64,000 nt of DNA, from assembly GCA_026874595.1 (NCBI GenBank), contig CM049322.1, positions 38,117,840 through 38,181,839 of the forward strand, given 5' to 3'. This document shows, in pieces, positions 1-9,190 of the stretch (positions within the stretch are counted from its first letter, which is position 1; each line of letters starts with the position of its first letter). Position numbers and translations under genes: made by a program. Source of the stretch: Sipunculus nudus. Taxonomy: Eukaryota > Annelida > Sipuncula > Golfingiida > Sipunculidae. The notes beneath the pieces were generated by a model that did not search any database, was not told where the DNA came from, and worked only from the letters and a program-made list of their open reading frames with translations.

Positions 1-2
1 CA

Positions 3-553
3 GTAGAAGCTGCTGATGACCATGACCTGGTAAAACGGTTAATCCTTAAAGGTTATGAGTTAGTTCCGGAACTTTACCGCCAGAAATTCAGAAATTGGGA
101 AAAGCGCAAAAAACAGACCTACGTCGAATTTGCTAGGACGAAAGAGCAGTTGTTTGATCGCTGGTGTAGTTCTAAAAATGTAATGAAAGATTTTGACAAT
201 TTGCGCCAGTTTTTAAAATTAACGCAAATGTTAAAACCAATCTGGAAGAGAAAAGTTCTGAAACACTTGACATTGCTGCTCAATTAGCTGATGAATATTC
301 TTTAACACACAAAATGTCCTGTTCTAGCAAATCAAACCAGTCATTCACAAACAAGAATGTAAATCAGTATGTTCAAAAGAAGTTTAAAGCGCAGTCACCC
401 AGTACTAGTAGTCCTGTTAGTTAAAAAGAGTCAAAGAAAATCTGTAATTACTGCGGAAAGGAAGGTCATCTAATATCTGACTGCTGGAAACTTGCAAATA
501 AACCAAAGAGTAAACCTTCTGGTTTTGTTTCAAAATCTATGCATAGCATATAG
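3..553 (+). pseudogene. gag remnant with SCAN/capsid-like region and CCHC zinc knuckle
   Basis: The first frame (3-287) reads through a segment with YRQKFRNWEKRKKQTYVEFA, typical of the SCAN-like/capsid region of these retrotransposon Gags, and stops at 285-287. A second frame takes over near 230 and runs to 553, with one internal stop at 422-424. It contains TLDIAAQLADEY and then the zinc knuckle CNYCGKEGHLISDC (443-484), which fits C-x2-C-x4-H-x4-C. The knuckle normally binds element RNA during particle assembly. One frameshift and one stop show decay. The protein start is outside the window. Confidence 0.82.
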
Positions 554-1035
554 TACAAGAGCAAGGCTCTTTTCATGTTAATAAGGGGTACAACTCCTTT
601 ATTGACTCTAATAAAGAGTTTGATGCTACGGAGGCCAACGTGCCGTAGCTTGCGGTGTAAAAACCTCGTTTGATCCCTGCGAGGAATTTAAGAAGGCTAT
701 AGGTCCTTTCGAGACATCTGCGAGGAGTATCTTCTAAATAAGGCTAAGTCTTTTATGACTCTTGCGAGAGGGTTTCAAATGAGGCCAGGTCCTCTTATGA
801 CAAACCAGAAGTTTGTTTGTGCTGAGGAAAATTCCTCTGTTGACTTCCATGAGAAGTTTGATTGTAATAAGGCTGTAGTTTCCTTTAGTGATTCTGAAAA
901 GGGTTCATGACTGACACTGTTTGTGTCAGTTCTTTGTTTGCTGAAACTTAGGTAGTAGATTCCTCTCCTGGTTCTAAAATGAAGTTATTTGAGCCATTCA
1001 TACATGATGGTTTTGTATCACTTTCAAGTGATCTT
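554..1035 (+). other. degenerate gag-protease linker
   Basis: This lies between the zinc knuckle frame and the protease remnant. It has no frame longer than a few dozen codons and no motif I recognise. By position it is the decayed linker of the same retrotransposon. Confidence 0.55.
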
Positions 1036-1038
1036 TCA

Positions 1039-1330
1039 GATTCTTCCCCTATTAGAATTTTGAGGGATATTGGTTAAGGCCAAACTCTCATGTTAGCAAA
1101 CACATTGCCATTTTCTAATAGGTCTTTTACTGGTGCACATGCACTTGTTAATGGTGTGTTTTTAGACAAGCACACTTCAGTTCCGCTTCACAGTATACAT
1201 TTAAAGTCAGATTTCTGGGAATATTACTGTGGGCATAAGAACTACTACCCTTTAAGGGAATTTAGTTGCTATTAAGCAATGATGTTGCAGGTGACAAAGT
1301 ACAGCATGTGCCAATAGTGACGAAAAGCCG
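1039..1330 (+). pseudogene. retroviral-type aspartic protease remnant
   Basis: The segment PIRILRDIG is followed by a stop (1075-1077) and then by LMLANTLPFSNRSFTG and VPLHSIHLKSDF. A shifted frame follows with LLSNDVAGDKV. This matches the layout of a pepsin-like retroelement protease: the catalytic Asp lies in RD-x-G (codon 1066-1068), then a flap region, then a GND-type motif. The usual D-S/T-G is read here as D-I-G, and a stop comes right after it, so it cannot be active. Its place between the Gag knuckle and integrase is where the protease of this group sits. Confidence 0.68.
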
Positions 1331-1339
1331 TCACTTGAT

Positions 1340-1690
1340 CAGAACACTGATCCTGAAAGTCAGGTGATTCCTGGTTTATATCCTTCATGTGCTGTAACTA
1401 GATCTATGACCAAGAAAAACACACGAGGATAATGGTCCAGATAATAACACTCTGGGAGTAACTAGTGACTCGTCTAACGACTCGCCCGTACAGGATGCAG
1501 CATGTTCAAGGTCAGAACTTATCGCGGAACAGCATAAGGACCCTGATATTTAATGTTTGTTTCCCAGGGCAGTTTCTAAAGATGAACTGTCACACAACCC
1601 AGTTTGTTTATATGTTAAAAATGGAGTGCTTATGCGAAAATGGTGACCATCTGATGTATGGGCTGATGATGAGTGGGCCATCAAATATCA
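1340..1690 (+). other. degenerate protease-integrase linker
   Basis: Broken frames contain SCAVTRSMTKK just after the protease and WAIKYQIG just before integrase. Both fit the linker of the same Pol polyprotein. Many stops are present and there is no catalytic motif. Confidence 0.5.
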
Positions 1691-1694
1691 AATA

Positions 1695-2530
1695 GGAATG
1701 CTCAAAAGCTATCGCAATGAAATTCAAAGCATGGCACATGAGGCTCCTTTGTCTGGCCATTTAGGTATAAATCAAACTTATCAGAAAGTTAGTACACATT
1801 TCTATTGGCATAACCTCAGGACAAATGTTGTACAATATTGTAAATCATGCCATACATGCCAGATGGTAGGCAAGCCAAACCAGAATTCTCCCAAAGCACC
1901 ACTTTGGTCAATTCTTGCTTTTGAGGAACCATTTAGTAGGATTATTGTTGATTGTGTTGGACCACTGCCCAAAACAGAATCTGGACATGAATACTTGTTG
2001 ACAATTATGTGCGCATCTACCAGGTTCCCTAATGCCATTTTGAAAAATTAATACCAAAAGTATTGTCAAGGCTCTAAGTTCTTTAAAACTTTTGGATTAC
2101 CGAAATCCGTCCAGTCTGACCAAGGGTCTAATTTTATGTTTTGCTTTTCCAGCAAGTTATGCTTGAGCTAGGTATAAAAAAGTACAGCCCTTCGCCATAC
2201 TATACTGAAAGTCAGGGCGTCCTCGAGCGTTTTTACCAGACATTGAAAACATGATTAGGACTTATTGTTATGAAACACAGAGAGACTGGGATGAAGAAAT
2301 CCGCCTATTGCTGTTTGCTGTCAGAGAATCTTTTCGAGAGTCTTTGGGTTTCAGTCCCCTTTGAACTAGTTTTTGGACACTCAGTTCGCGGTCAATTTAA
2401 GCTGCTTAAAGAAACACTCTTGTGTGAAAATCCTGATTCTCTTAGTTTTTTTTGCAGTATGTCTCAGACTTTCGCACTTTACCAAACAATGCTTATGAGA
2501 CTGAAAAGTCTAATCTGAAATCTGCACAAA
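1695..2530 (+). pseudogene. integrase remnant (HHCC zinc domain and DDE core)
   Basis: Integrase inserts the cDNA into the host genome. The open part from 1698 carries the N-terminal zinc domain as H14-x6-H21-x29-C51-x2-C54 (HEAPLSGH ... CHTC). It then has IIVDCVGPLPKT with the first catalytic Asp. After a stop near 2050 the frame changes. The second Asp is in QSDQGSNF (codon 2118-2120) and the Glu in VLERFYQT (codon 2225-2227), about 35 codons apart as expected for D,D35E. A third frame (2270-2518) continues with SLWVSVPFELVFGHSVRG, the usual C-terminal part of the core. Key residues survive but the frame is broken several times. It sits upstream of RT, which is the unusual feature of this element. 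Confidence 0.88.
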
Positions 2531-3009
2531 GTAAAATGAAAACAAATTGTGACAAGCACAGTGTAAGCAGGAGCTTTTAGCCTTGCCTAACTACCTTATC
2601 CTGGCAGACCTCTGCATGTTAGGTATTTTGGTCCTTACATTGCTGACAAGAAACTCAGTGATTTAAATTACATACTGTTAACACCAGATAGGCGTAAGAA
2701 AAAACAACTTGTCATGTTAACATGTTAAAACCATATGATAACAGAAATAGCACATCAGATGTTGTACATAATGTTACTGCTGTTAATTGTGTAAAAACTG
2801 AAGCTGACCCAGTTAAAGTAGATACTGAGTGTAAGTGTGATGCATACATGCAGTGTGGAACAGTACCACTAAAAAACTCAGACGTGCTTAACGACCTGGG
2901 TGCCAAACTGTCACACCTTACCGCACAACAAAAACAAGACTTCAAGAACCTGCTGCGGAATTATGAACATTTGTTTAGTGATATTCCAACGCCAACTAAC
3001 ATATTGTGA
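2531..3009 (+). pseudogene. integrase C-terminal end and integrase-RT linker
   Basis: Degenerate frames across 2531-2720 are followed by an open stretch (2722-3009) that begins VNMLKPY when read with its upstream codons. It ends in LTAQQKQDFKNLLRNYEHLFSD, the helix that usually precedes an RT domain. The frame ends at a stop (3007-3009), just before the RT start. This continuous link from the integrase end into RT is the direct evidence for the integrase-first order in this copy, rather than a chance overlap of two elements. Confidence 0.65.
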
Positions 3010-3750
3010 CATGACGTCGATGTTGGCGAGGCAAGGGCAGTCAAGCAGCATCCATTCAGACTGAATCCAGAAAAACAAAAATATCAACAAGAGGAAGTTC
3101 AATATTTTCTGGACAATGATTTTATTGAACCTGGAAACAGTAACTGGAGTTCACCATGTATTCTTCTGGCAAAACCTGGAGGAAGTTACCGTATGAGCAA
3201 AAATTATCGAAAACTGAACTCTGTCACCAAGACTGACACGTTCCCGATTCCGAGGATCGATGATTGTATTGAAAAAGTCGGAAGCTCTAGATATATCTTC
3301 AAGTTTGACTTGCTAAAAGGATTCTGGCAAGTTCCGGTGACGGAACGAGCAAAAGAAGTGTCCGTATTTGTGACGCCGCAAGGATTGTACCATTATAAAG
3401 TTATGCCGTTTGGCATGAAGAACTCGCCAGCTACGTTCCAGCGCTTCATCCATATGGTTGTGAAGGACATTCAGGGCTGCGACGCATGTATTGATGACCT
3501 CATCGTATACAGCGACACCTGGGAGAAACATCTGCAAATTCTTCGCGACCTCTTCGAAAGACTCAGCGAAGCATGTCTAATCATCAACTTGGTAAAATAT
3601 GAGTTTAGTCATGCACAAGTAACATTTTTGGGTCATATTGTAGGGCAGCGTCAAGTAATACTTGTTGATGCTAAAATAAGTGCTATTTCTGCATTTCCTA
3701 GACCAGAAAAAACGCAAATAATGCGTTTTCTTGGTATGGTTGTATACTAA
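3010..3750 (+). pseudogene. Ty3/gypsy-type reverse transcriptase
   Basis: The domain copies the element RNA into cDNA. It starts just after the stop at 3007-3009 and stays open to 3750. Motifs in order are HPFRLNPEKQ, a block with SSPCILLAKPGGSYR, NYRKLNSVTK, FDLLKGFWQVPVTE (first catalytic Asp), VMPFGMKNSPATFQRF, ACIDDLIVYS (catalytic DD) and FLGHIVGQ. All three catalytic Asp residues are present, but the normally aromatic residue before the DD pair is Cys (TGT, one step from TAT). The frame ends at 3748-3750, shortly before RNase H. This is the best preserved piece of the element, but it is cut off from its neighbours by stops. Confidence 0.92.
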
Positions 3751-3799
3751 AGGAAGTTTTATCCAAATTATTCTGCTGTAGCTGAATTCTACAAAGTTC

Positions 3800-4200
3800 A
3801 CCAGTTTTGGCAGCTCCAGATTTTTCTTATCCTTTTAAGTTAGCTGTAGATGCTAGTGATGCTGCTGCTGGTGCTGTGTTGTTACGAGAAGGCAGTGATG
3901 GCATAGATCATCCAATTTGTTATTTTTCAACAAAGTTTAATGCAAACCAGAAAAAAAAACTATTATTGAAAAAGAATGTTTGGCTTTGATTTTGGTATAG
4001 CAACATTTTGGAGTTTATGTTACTTCATCAGTCAAGCCTATCATTGTCTTCAGTGATCACAATCTCCTCATGTTCATGAACATTTGAAGTGTAAAAAACA
4101 AAGATTGTTGAGATGGAGTTTGTTTTACAGGATTACAATCTTGAAATCAGACACATAAAAGGGAAAGACAATGTACTTGCTGATTGCTTATCGAGATGTT
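3800..4200 (+). pseudogene. RNase H remnant
   Basis: RNase H removes the RNA strand from the RNA-cDNA hybrid. The open part (3807-3989) has PFKLAVDASDAAAGAVLL with the first acidic residue and ICYFSTKFN, as in RNase H domains next to Ty3/gypsy RTs. After a frame change, YVTSSVKPIIVFSDHN carries the later Asp. Further broken frames to about 4200 correspond to a region ending in HIKGKDNVLADCLSRC-like residues. No chromodomain or integrase follows; the polypurine tract and LTR come next. Confidence 0.82.
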
Positions 4201-4331
4201 TATGAAATGTTGTAAACGAGATGTTTATGTAATGTAGTAAATAAAATGATTTTTGAAATATTGTAACAATTTAGTGATTGTGATCGCAAAACGAAAGTTT
4301 TTTTTTTTAAGAAAACTTTCTTTTTTCTTAC

Positions 4332-4342
4332 AGGAAGGGGAG
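4332..4342 (+). other. polypurine tract of the retrotransposon
   Basis: AGGAAGGGGAG lies directly against the first base of the 3' LTR (TGTTACAG). This is the standard position of the plus-strand DNA primer in LTR retrotransposons. Confidence 0.8.
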
Positions 4343-4602
4343 TGTTACAGGTGTCTCTTTTATTGTGTGCAGCAGTCTTGCATGTGTCTTTGTCCGTTGC
4401 CATGGGAGACGCGTTAGCCGGGCCGGCCCACGTGTGGAGTCTGAAGTGTAGAAACACAGCGCTCAGGCTAATCTGGGACTTTCTGGGCTGGTCGCGCTCT
4501 ATGAATGCGTGTCTTTTAATGTTCTTTGGGCGTGTGTATTATGCATTGTTGTTTTTTTTTATTGTTTGTGAAATAGAAAGTTCCCGGCTTGAGGTGAAAA
4601 GT

Positions 4603-4610
4603 TATAAATA
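4603..4610 (+). promoter_or_regulatory. LTR TATA box
   Basis: TATAAATA lies 260 bp into the LTR and is followed by a G-rich stretch. The same word occurs at the matching place in the other LTR copies (for example 52491-52498), so it is probably the U3 promoter of the family. Confidence 0.65.
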
Positions 4611-5035
4611 GGGGGTTGTGTTTAGAGCCGAGAGAGAGAAGAGAGAGAAATATTCGAGCAGACCCGGAAGAGTGTGAGTCAGTTTTGGACCTATCCCATA
4701 ATTGCAGTAGTGTCAGGGATTCAATTAACTCTATGCAGATTAAGTGCGGCCTGTCTCTAGTTTGCTTTCGGGATTATTACAAGAACTTCACTTTTGGATT
4801 ACAACAGATTGATTTTGTGATTGAATTGGACTATTATTCTCTGAGAAGATTTACGTGAACTGTTCATCTGGATTATATGTTTTAAAGGACTTGTTGTCGC
4901 TGTGACAGTGGTGGTATCCAGGTACTGTACACTTTATTTATTATACTGTGTAATTGCATTGATTTACTGTTATACTGTTGTTATACTGTGTAATTGTTTT
5001 GATTTAGTGTATTGTAATGTTAGGATTGTTTTAAG

Positions 5036-5041
5036 AATAAA
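5036..5041 (+). promoter_or_regulatory. LTR polyadenylation signal
   Basis: AATAAA lies in a TTTTAAGAATAAATTATA context that is conserved in the LTR copies. It is the likely 3' processing signal defining the R/U5 side. Confidence 0.55.
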
Positions 5042-5199
5042 TTATAATTATTTGTTGACAAAAAACCACTGACTTCTTTATTCATTCCCCTATACATTTC
5101 ACGCTTCTTAGTGTTACAGAATCTGATTTTTCTGATCTCCCAAAAAATAAATTATGCTCGTCACGACTACGTGATCTGTAGTTATTAGGTTCCGTAACA

Positions 5200-5474
5200 A
5201 TCTTAACCAGTATACCCTTTCCAAAATAGTTTCGCTATTTGATCATGTTGCTAGCAGGAGGAAAATCACGACATTCATTATCTAAGGCAGGTAACATGAC
5301 TCGCACACAAACACACACACATATATAAGGTATTATGTTTGCAGTATAAGTTAATTCTAAACCAGGTTTACATATAATTTTTTACATTTAGCTCATAAAT
5401 GGAACCAAAGTCTATATACATCTATTTATCAATATATTATTTGCAATATATAAATATTATTCTCTGAATAGTGG
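5200..5474. other. noncoding flank of the retrotransposon
   Basis: AT-rich DNA with a short CA run (about 5308-5322). No coding sequence or known repeat recognised. Confidence 0.5.
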
Positions 5475-5571
5475 TGGGGGGGTATTACATTGACCACCCC
5501 ACCCCACCCCCCTTGCCAAAACATGTGTGGGGGGATATATACCCCCACCCCTCACTTAATTGACGCCCCTG
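5475..5571 (+). repeat. fragment of a dispersed repeat ending in TTGACGCCCCTG
   Basis: It shares with the end of the 33.4-33.9 kb repeat a near-palindrome of the form GGGGGATATATACCCCC, then a C-rich stretch, then ATTGACGCCCnTG. Read from the other strand, the end is CAGGGGCGTCAAT, which looks like a DNA-transposon terminus. Only this end is present here. Confidence 0.5.
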
Positions 5572-5579
5572 TATTTTTA

Positions 5580-5720
5580 TGGCAGTCAGCGATAATCATA
5601 TTAAGCACGTGCTGACCGAGAATCGAAGTCTCGCCATCAGAGGGGAAGTCTCGCCTTGCGGTCTGCTCCACGAGATCAGGGAATTGGTTTAAAGCTAGCT
5701 GTTCTTTCACAGAAGGCTTG
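5580..5720 (-). repeat. possible tRNA-derived SINE fragment
   Basis: On the minus strand there is an internal-promoter-like stretch: a B-box-like word GACTTCGATTCTCGG, with GTGGAGCAGACCGC upstream as a weak A box. No body or tail could be delimited, so this is only a suggestion. Confidence 0.3.
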
Positions 5721-5939
5721 TCATGTCTGTAAATATTCTTTGTACCTGCACGCAATATCCAGACAGGACAACCCTCTGATCGCTTTGGCTTATTTCTTCT
5801 GTATATTTTAATGCATTTTAGTCTCCTATGGTTTGTCATGTTATCTGGCTTTGTCTTTGTCTGTTGTTTAGTGAAAAAGGATACAATGCCCGCAGCGACA
5901 TGTCCCAGACTAATGATGGCTCTGCCGACAAGTTAAAAT

Positions 5940-6054
5940 CAATCCATAACGTTAGAAGAGGCTGTATATTTCTCTCTCTCACTCTCTCTCTCTCTCTGGC
6001 TATTTTTTTTTACTCCAAATGTTTATGTATATATTTATTTTTATGTTTCTTTCT
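5940..6054 (+). repeat. CT-rich simple repeat leading into the minisatellite
   Basis: Blocks of CTCTCT separated by T runs. It leads directly into the 78-bp array. Confidence 0.6.
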
Positions 6055-6186
6055 CTCTCTGCTTGCCTTTATGCATTATTTTGTCCTTATGTGCGTGTTT
6101 CTGTCTCTCGGTCTGTCTGTCTCTCTCTCATTGCTTGCCTGCCTGCATTATTTTGTCTTAATATGTGTTTTTCTCTCTCACTCTCG

Positions 6187-6270
<84 letters not shown>

Positions 6271-8155
6271 GCCTGCCTGTCTGCATTATTTTGTCTTTAT
6301 GTGTGGGACTCTCTCTCAATCTCTCTCTCTCTTTCTCTCTTTCATTCCCTGTCTGCCTGCATCATTTCGACCTTATGTGTGTGTTTCTCTCTCGGTCTGT
6401 CTGTGTGTCTCTCCCTCGCTCATTGCCTGCCTGCCTGCCTGCATTATTTTGTCTTTATGTGTGTGTTTCTCTCTCGGTCTGTCTGTCTCTCTCTCTCATT
6501 GCCTGCCTGCATTATTTTGTCTTTATGTGTGTGTTTCTCTCTCTCTCGGTCTGTCTGTCTCTCCTCTCTCATTGCCTGCCTGCCTGCATTATTTTGTCCT
6601 TATGTATGTGTTTCTCTCTCGGTCTGTCTGTGTGTCTCTCCCTCGCCCATTGCCTGCCTGCCTGCATTATTTTGTATTTTGTCTTTATGTGTGTGTTTCT
6701 CTCTCGGTCTGTCTGTGTGTCTCTCCCTCGCTCATTGCCTGCCTGCCTGCATTATTTTGTCTTTATGTGTGTGTTTCTTTCTCGGTCTGTCTGTGTGTCT
6801 CTCCCTCGCTCATTGCCTGCCTGCCTGCAATATTTTGTCTTTATGTGTGTGTTTCTCTCTCGGTCTGTCTGTGTGTCTCTCCCTCTCTCATTGCCTGCCT
6901 GCCTGCAATATTTTGTCTTTATGTGTGTGTTTCTCTCTCGGTCTGTCTGTGTGTCTCTCCCTCGCTCATTGCCTGCCTGCCTGCATTATTTTGTCTTTAT
7001 GTGTGTGTTTCTCTCTCGGTCTGTATGTGTGTCTCTCCCTCGCTCATTGCCTGCCTGCCTGCAATATTTTGTCCTTATGTATGTGTTTCTCTCTCGGTCT
7101 GTCTGTCTGTTTCTCCGTCGCTCATTGCCTGCCTGCCTGCATTATTTTGTCTTTATGTGTGTGTTTCTCTCTCGGTCTGTCTGTGTGTCTCTCCCTCGCT
7201 CATTGCTTGCCTGCCTGCATTATTTTGTCTTTATGTGTGTGTTTCTCTCTCGGTCTGTCTGTGTGTCTCTCCCTCTCTCATTGCCTGCCTGCCTGCATTA
7301 TTTTGTCTTTGTGTGTGTGTTTCTCTCTCGGTCTGTCTGTGTGTCTCTCCCTCGCTCATTGCCTGCCTGCCTGCATTATTTGGTCCTTATGTATGTGTTT
7401 CTCTCTCGGTCTGTCTGTCTGTCTCTCCCTCGCTCATTGCCTGCCTGCCTGCATTATTTTGTCTTTATGTGTGTGTTTCTCTCTCGGTCTGTCTGTGTGT
7501 CTCTCCCTCGCTCATTGCCTGCCTGCCTGCATTATTTTGTCTATATGTGTGTGTTTCTCTCTCTGTCTGTCTGTGTGTCTCTCCCTCGCTAATAGCCTGC
7601 CTGCCTGCATTATTTTGTCTTTATGTGTGTGTTTCTCTCTCGGTCTGTCTGTGTGTCTCTCCCTCGCTCATTGCCTGCCTGCCTGCATTATTTTGTCTAT
7701 ATGTGTGTGTTTCTCTCTCTGTCTGTCTGTGTGTCTCTCCCTCGCTCATAGCCTGCCTGCCTGCATTATTTTGTCTTTATGTGTGTGTTTCTCTCTCGGT
7801 CTGTCTGTGTGTCTCTCCCTCGCTCATTGCCTGCCTGCCTGCAATATTTTGTCTATATGTGTGTGTTTCTCTCTCTGTCTGTCTGTGTGTCTCTCCCTCG
7901 CTCATTGCCTGCCTGCCTGCATCATTTTGTCTTTATGTGTGTGTTTCTCTCTCGGTCTGTCTGTGTGTTTCTCCCTCGCTCATTGCCTGCCTGCCTGCAT
8001 TATTTTGTCCTTATATATGTGTTTCTCTCTCGGTCTGTCTGTCTGTCTCTCCCTCGCTCATTGCCTGCCTGCCTGCAATATTTTGTCTTTATGTGTGTGT
8101 TTCTCTCTCGGTCTGTCTGTCTGTCTCTCCCTCTCTCATTGACTGTCTGCCTGCA
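6055..8155 (+). repeat. 78-bp minisatellite, first block
   Basis: Tandem units contain TGCCTGCCTGCCTGCATTAT, TTTGTCTTTATGTGTGTGTT and CTCTCTCGGTCTGTCTG. The ATTATT mark recurs exactly every 78 bp (7141, 7219, 7297, 7375). Early units (6055-6700) are less regular and include a (TGTC)n/(CT)n expansion (about 6187-6267). Because 78 is 26 codons and the unit avoids stops, all three forward frames stay open for hundreds of codons (one for 826). The resulting Cys/Leu/Ser-rich sequence is not a credible protein. Variant units alternate with a 156-bp period around 7541-7853. Confidence 0.95.
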
Positions 8156-8369
8156 CAGAAGCGGATCCGGGGGGGGGGGGGGGGGGTCCAGGGGGTCCGG
8201 ACACCCACTTTTTTATCAGAAGCAACGTTTTTTAAGGGCTTCAGACAAAATTTTGCCGCCTGGACACCCCCCCCCCCCCTTTTTCCAGACCTGAGGACCT
8301 TTTTTTAGTGTTTCCATTTGTCCTCCTGGGTTGGACCCCCCCTTTTCCTAAATCCTAGATCCGCCCCTG
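8156..8369. mobile_element. 214-bp MITE inserted in the minisatellite
   Basis: It is bounded by CAGAAGCGGATCC on the left and CCTAGATCCGCCCCTG on the right, which are imperfect inverted repeats. Both sides carry the 5-bp duplication CTGCA (8151-8155 and 8370-8374), which is the array's own sequence, so insertion into a pre-existing array is clear. The inside holds runs of G (about 8171-8187) and C (about 8265-8279) and no coding capacity. The superfamily is not certain; ends of the type CAGnGGCGGATCYAGG are common in metazoan cut-and-paste elements. Confidence 0.78.
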
Positions 8370-9190
8370 CTGCATTATTTTGTCTTTATGTGTGTTTCTC
8401 TCTCGGTCTGTCTGTCTCTCTATCTCTCATTGCCTGCCTGCCTGCATTATTTTGTCTTTATGTGTGTGTTTCTCTCTCTCTCGGTCTGTCTGTCTGTCTC
8501 TCCCTCTCCATTGCCTGCCTGCCTGCATTATTTTGTCTTTATGTGTGTGCTTCTCTCTCGGTCTGTCTGTCTGTCTCTCATTGCCTGCCTGTCTGCATTA
8601 TTTTGTATTTATGTGTGTGTTTCTCTCTCGGTCTGCCTGTGTGTCTCTCCCTCTCTCATTGCCTGCCTGCCTGCATTATTTTGTCTTTATGTGTGTGTTT
8701 CTCTCTCGGTCTGTCTGTCTCCCTCGCTCATTGCCTGCCTGCATTATTTTGTCTTTATGTGTTTGTTTCTCTCTCTCTCTCTCGGTCTGTCTGTCTGTCT
8801 CTCCTCTCTCATTGCCTGCCTGCCTGCAATATTTTGTCTTTATGTGTGTGTTTCTCTCTCGGTCTGTCTGTCTGTCTCTCCGTCGCTCATTGCCTGCCTG
8901 CCTGCATTATTTTGTCTTTATGTGTGTGTTTCTCTCTCGGTTTGTCTGTGTGTCTCTCCCTCTCTCATTGCCTGCCTGCCTGCAATATCTTGTCTTTATG
9001 TGTGTGTTTCTCTCTCGGTCTGTCTGTGTGTCTCTCCCCCTCTCATTGCCTGCATGCCTGCATTATTTTGTCTTTATGTGTGTGTTTTTCTCTCTCTGTC
9101 TGTCTGTGTGTCTCTCCTCTTTTCATTGCCTGCCTGCCTGCATTATTTTGTCTTTATGTGTGTGTTTCTCTCTCTCTCGGTGTTTCTCCA
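8370..9190 (+). repeat. 78-bp minisatellite, second block
   Basis: The same unit resumes after the MITE and again shows 78-bp spacing (8906, 8984, 9062) before fading near 9190. Some units are shorter, through loss of CTGT or GCCT steps. All three forward frames are again open as a by-product. Confidence 0.93.

Larger units (their letters stand above)
1..5199 (+). mobile_element. Gmr1-like Ty3/gypsy LTR retrotransposon, decayed, 3' part
   Basis: This is a retroelement whose coding part would make a capsid-like Gag and a Pol polyprotein for reverse transcription and integration. The recognisable pieces, in order, are Gag with a CCHC knuckle, aspartic protease, integrase (HHCC then D..D..E), reverse transcriptase, RNase H, a polypurine tract and the 3' LTR. 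Integrase lies upstream of reverse transcriptase, as in Ty1/copia, but the RT and integrase residues are of Ty3/gypsy type. That combination defines the Gmr1-like group. Many stops and frame changes make it a dead copy. The 5' LTR and primer-binding site would lie left of the window. The 3' LTR has relatives at 27.9, 52.2, 55.9 and 58.2 kb. Confidence 0.88.
4343..5199 (+). repeat. 3' LTR of the Gmr1-like element (857 bp)
   Basis: It begins TGTTACAG and ends CCGTAACA, giving the TG..CA ends and a 6-bp inverted terminal repeat (TGTTAC/GTAACA). It contains a TATA box (TATAAATA, 4603-4610) and a polyadenylation signal (AATAAA, 5036-5041). Near the end is an imperfect palindrome, TCACG-N4-CGTGA. 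The same order of landmarks is found in four other LTR copies in the window. It is closest to the 52.2-kb and 58.2-kb copies, which share a CAGATTGATTTTGTGA-like block missing from the other two. Confidence 0.9.

Noticed and set aside
4616-4858. Small protein within the LTR
   Set aside because: It lies in the LTR downstream of the TATA box; the matching region in the other LTR copies is not kept open.
5828-8308. Open frame of 826 codons, with 707- and 475-codon frames overlapping it
   Set aside because: All are produced by the 78-bp (26-codon) minisatellite. Three overlapping frames with the same Cys/Leu/Ser pattern and no domain are not genes.
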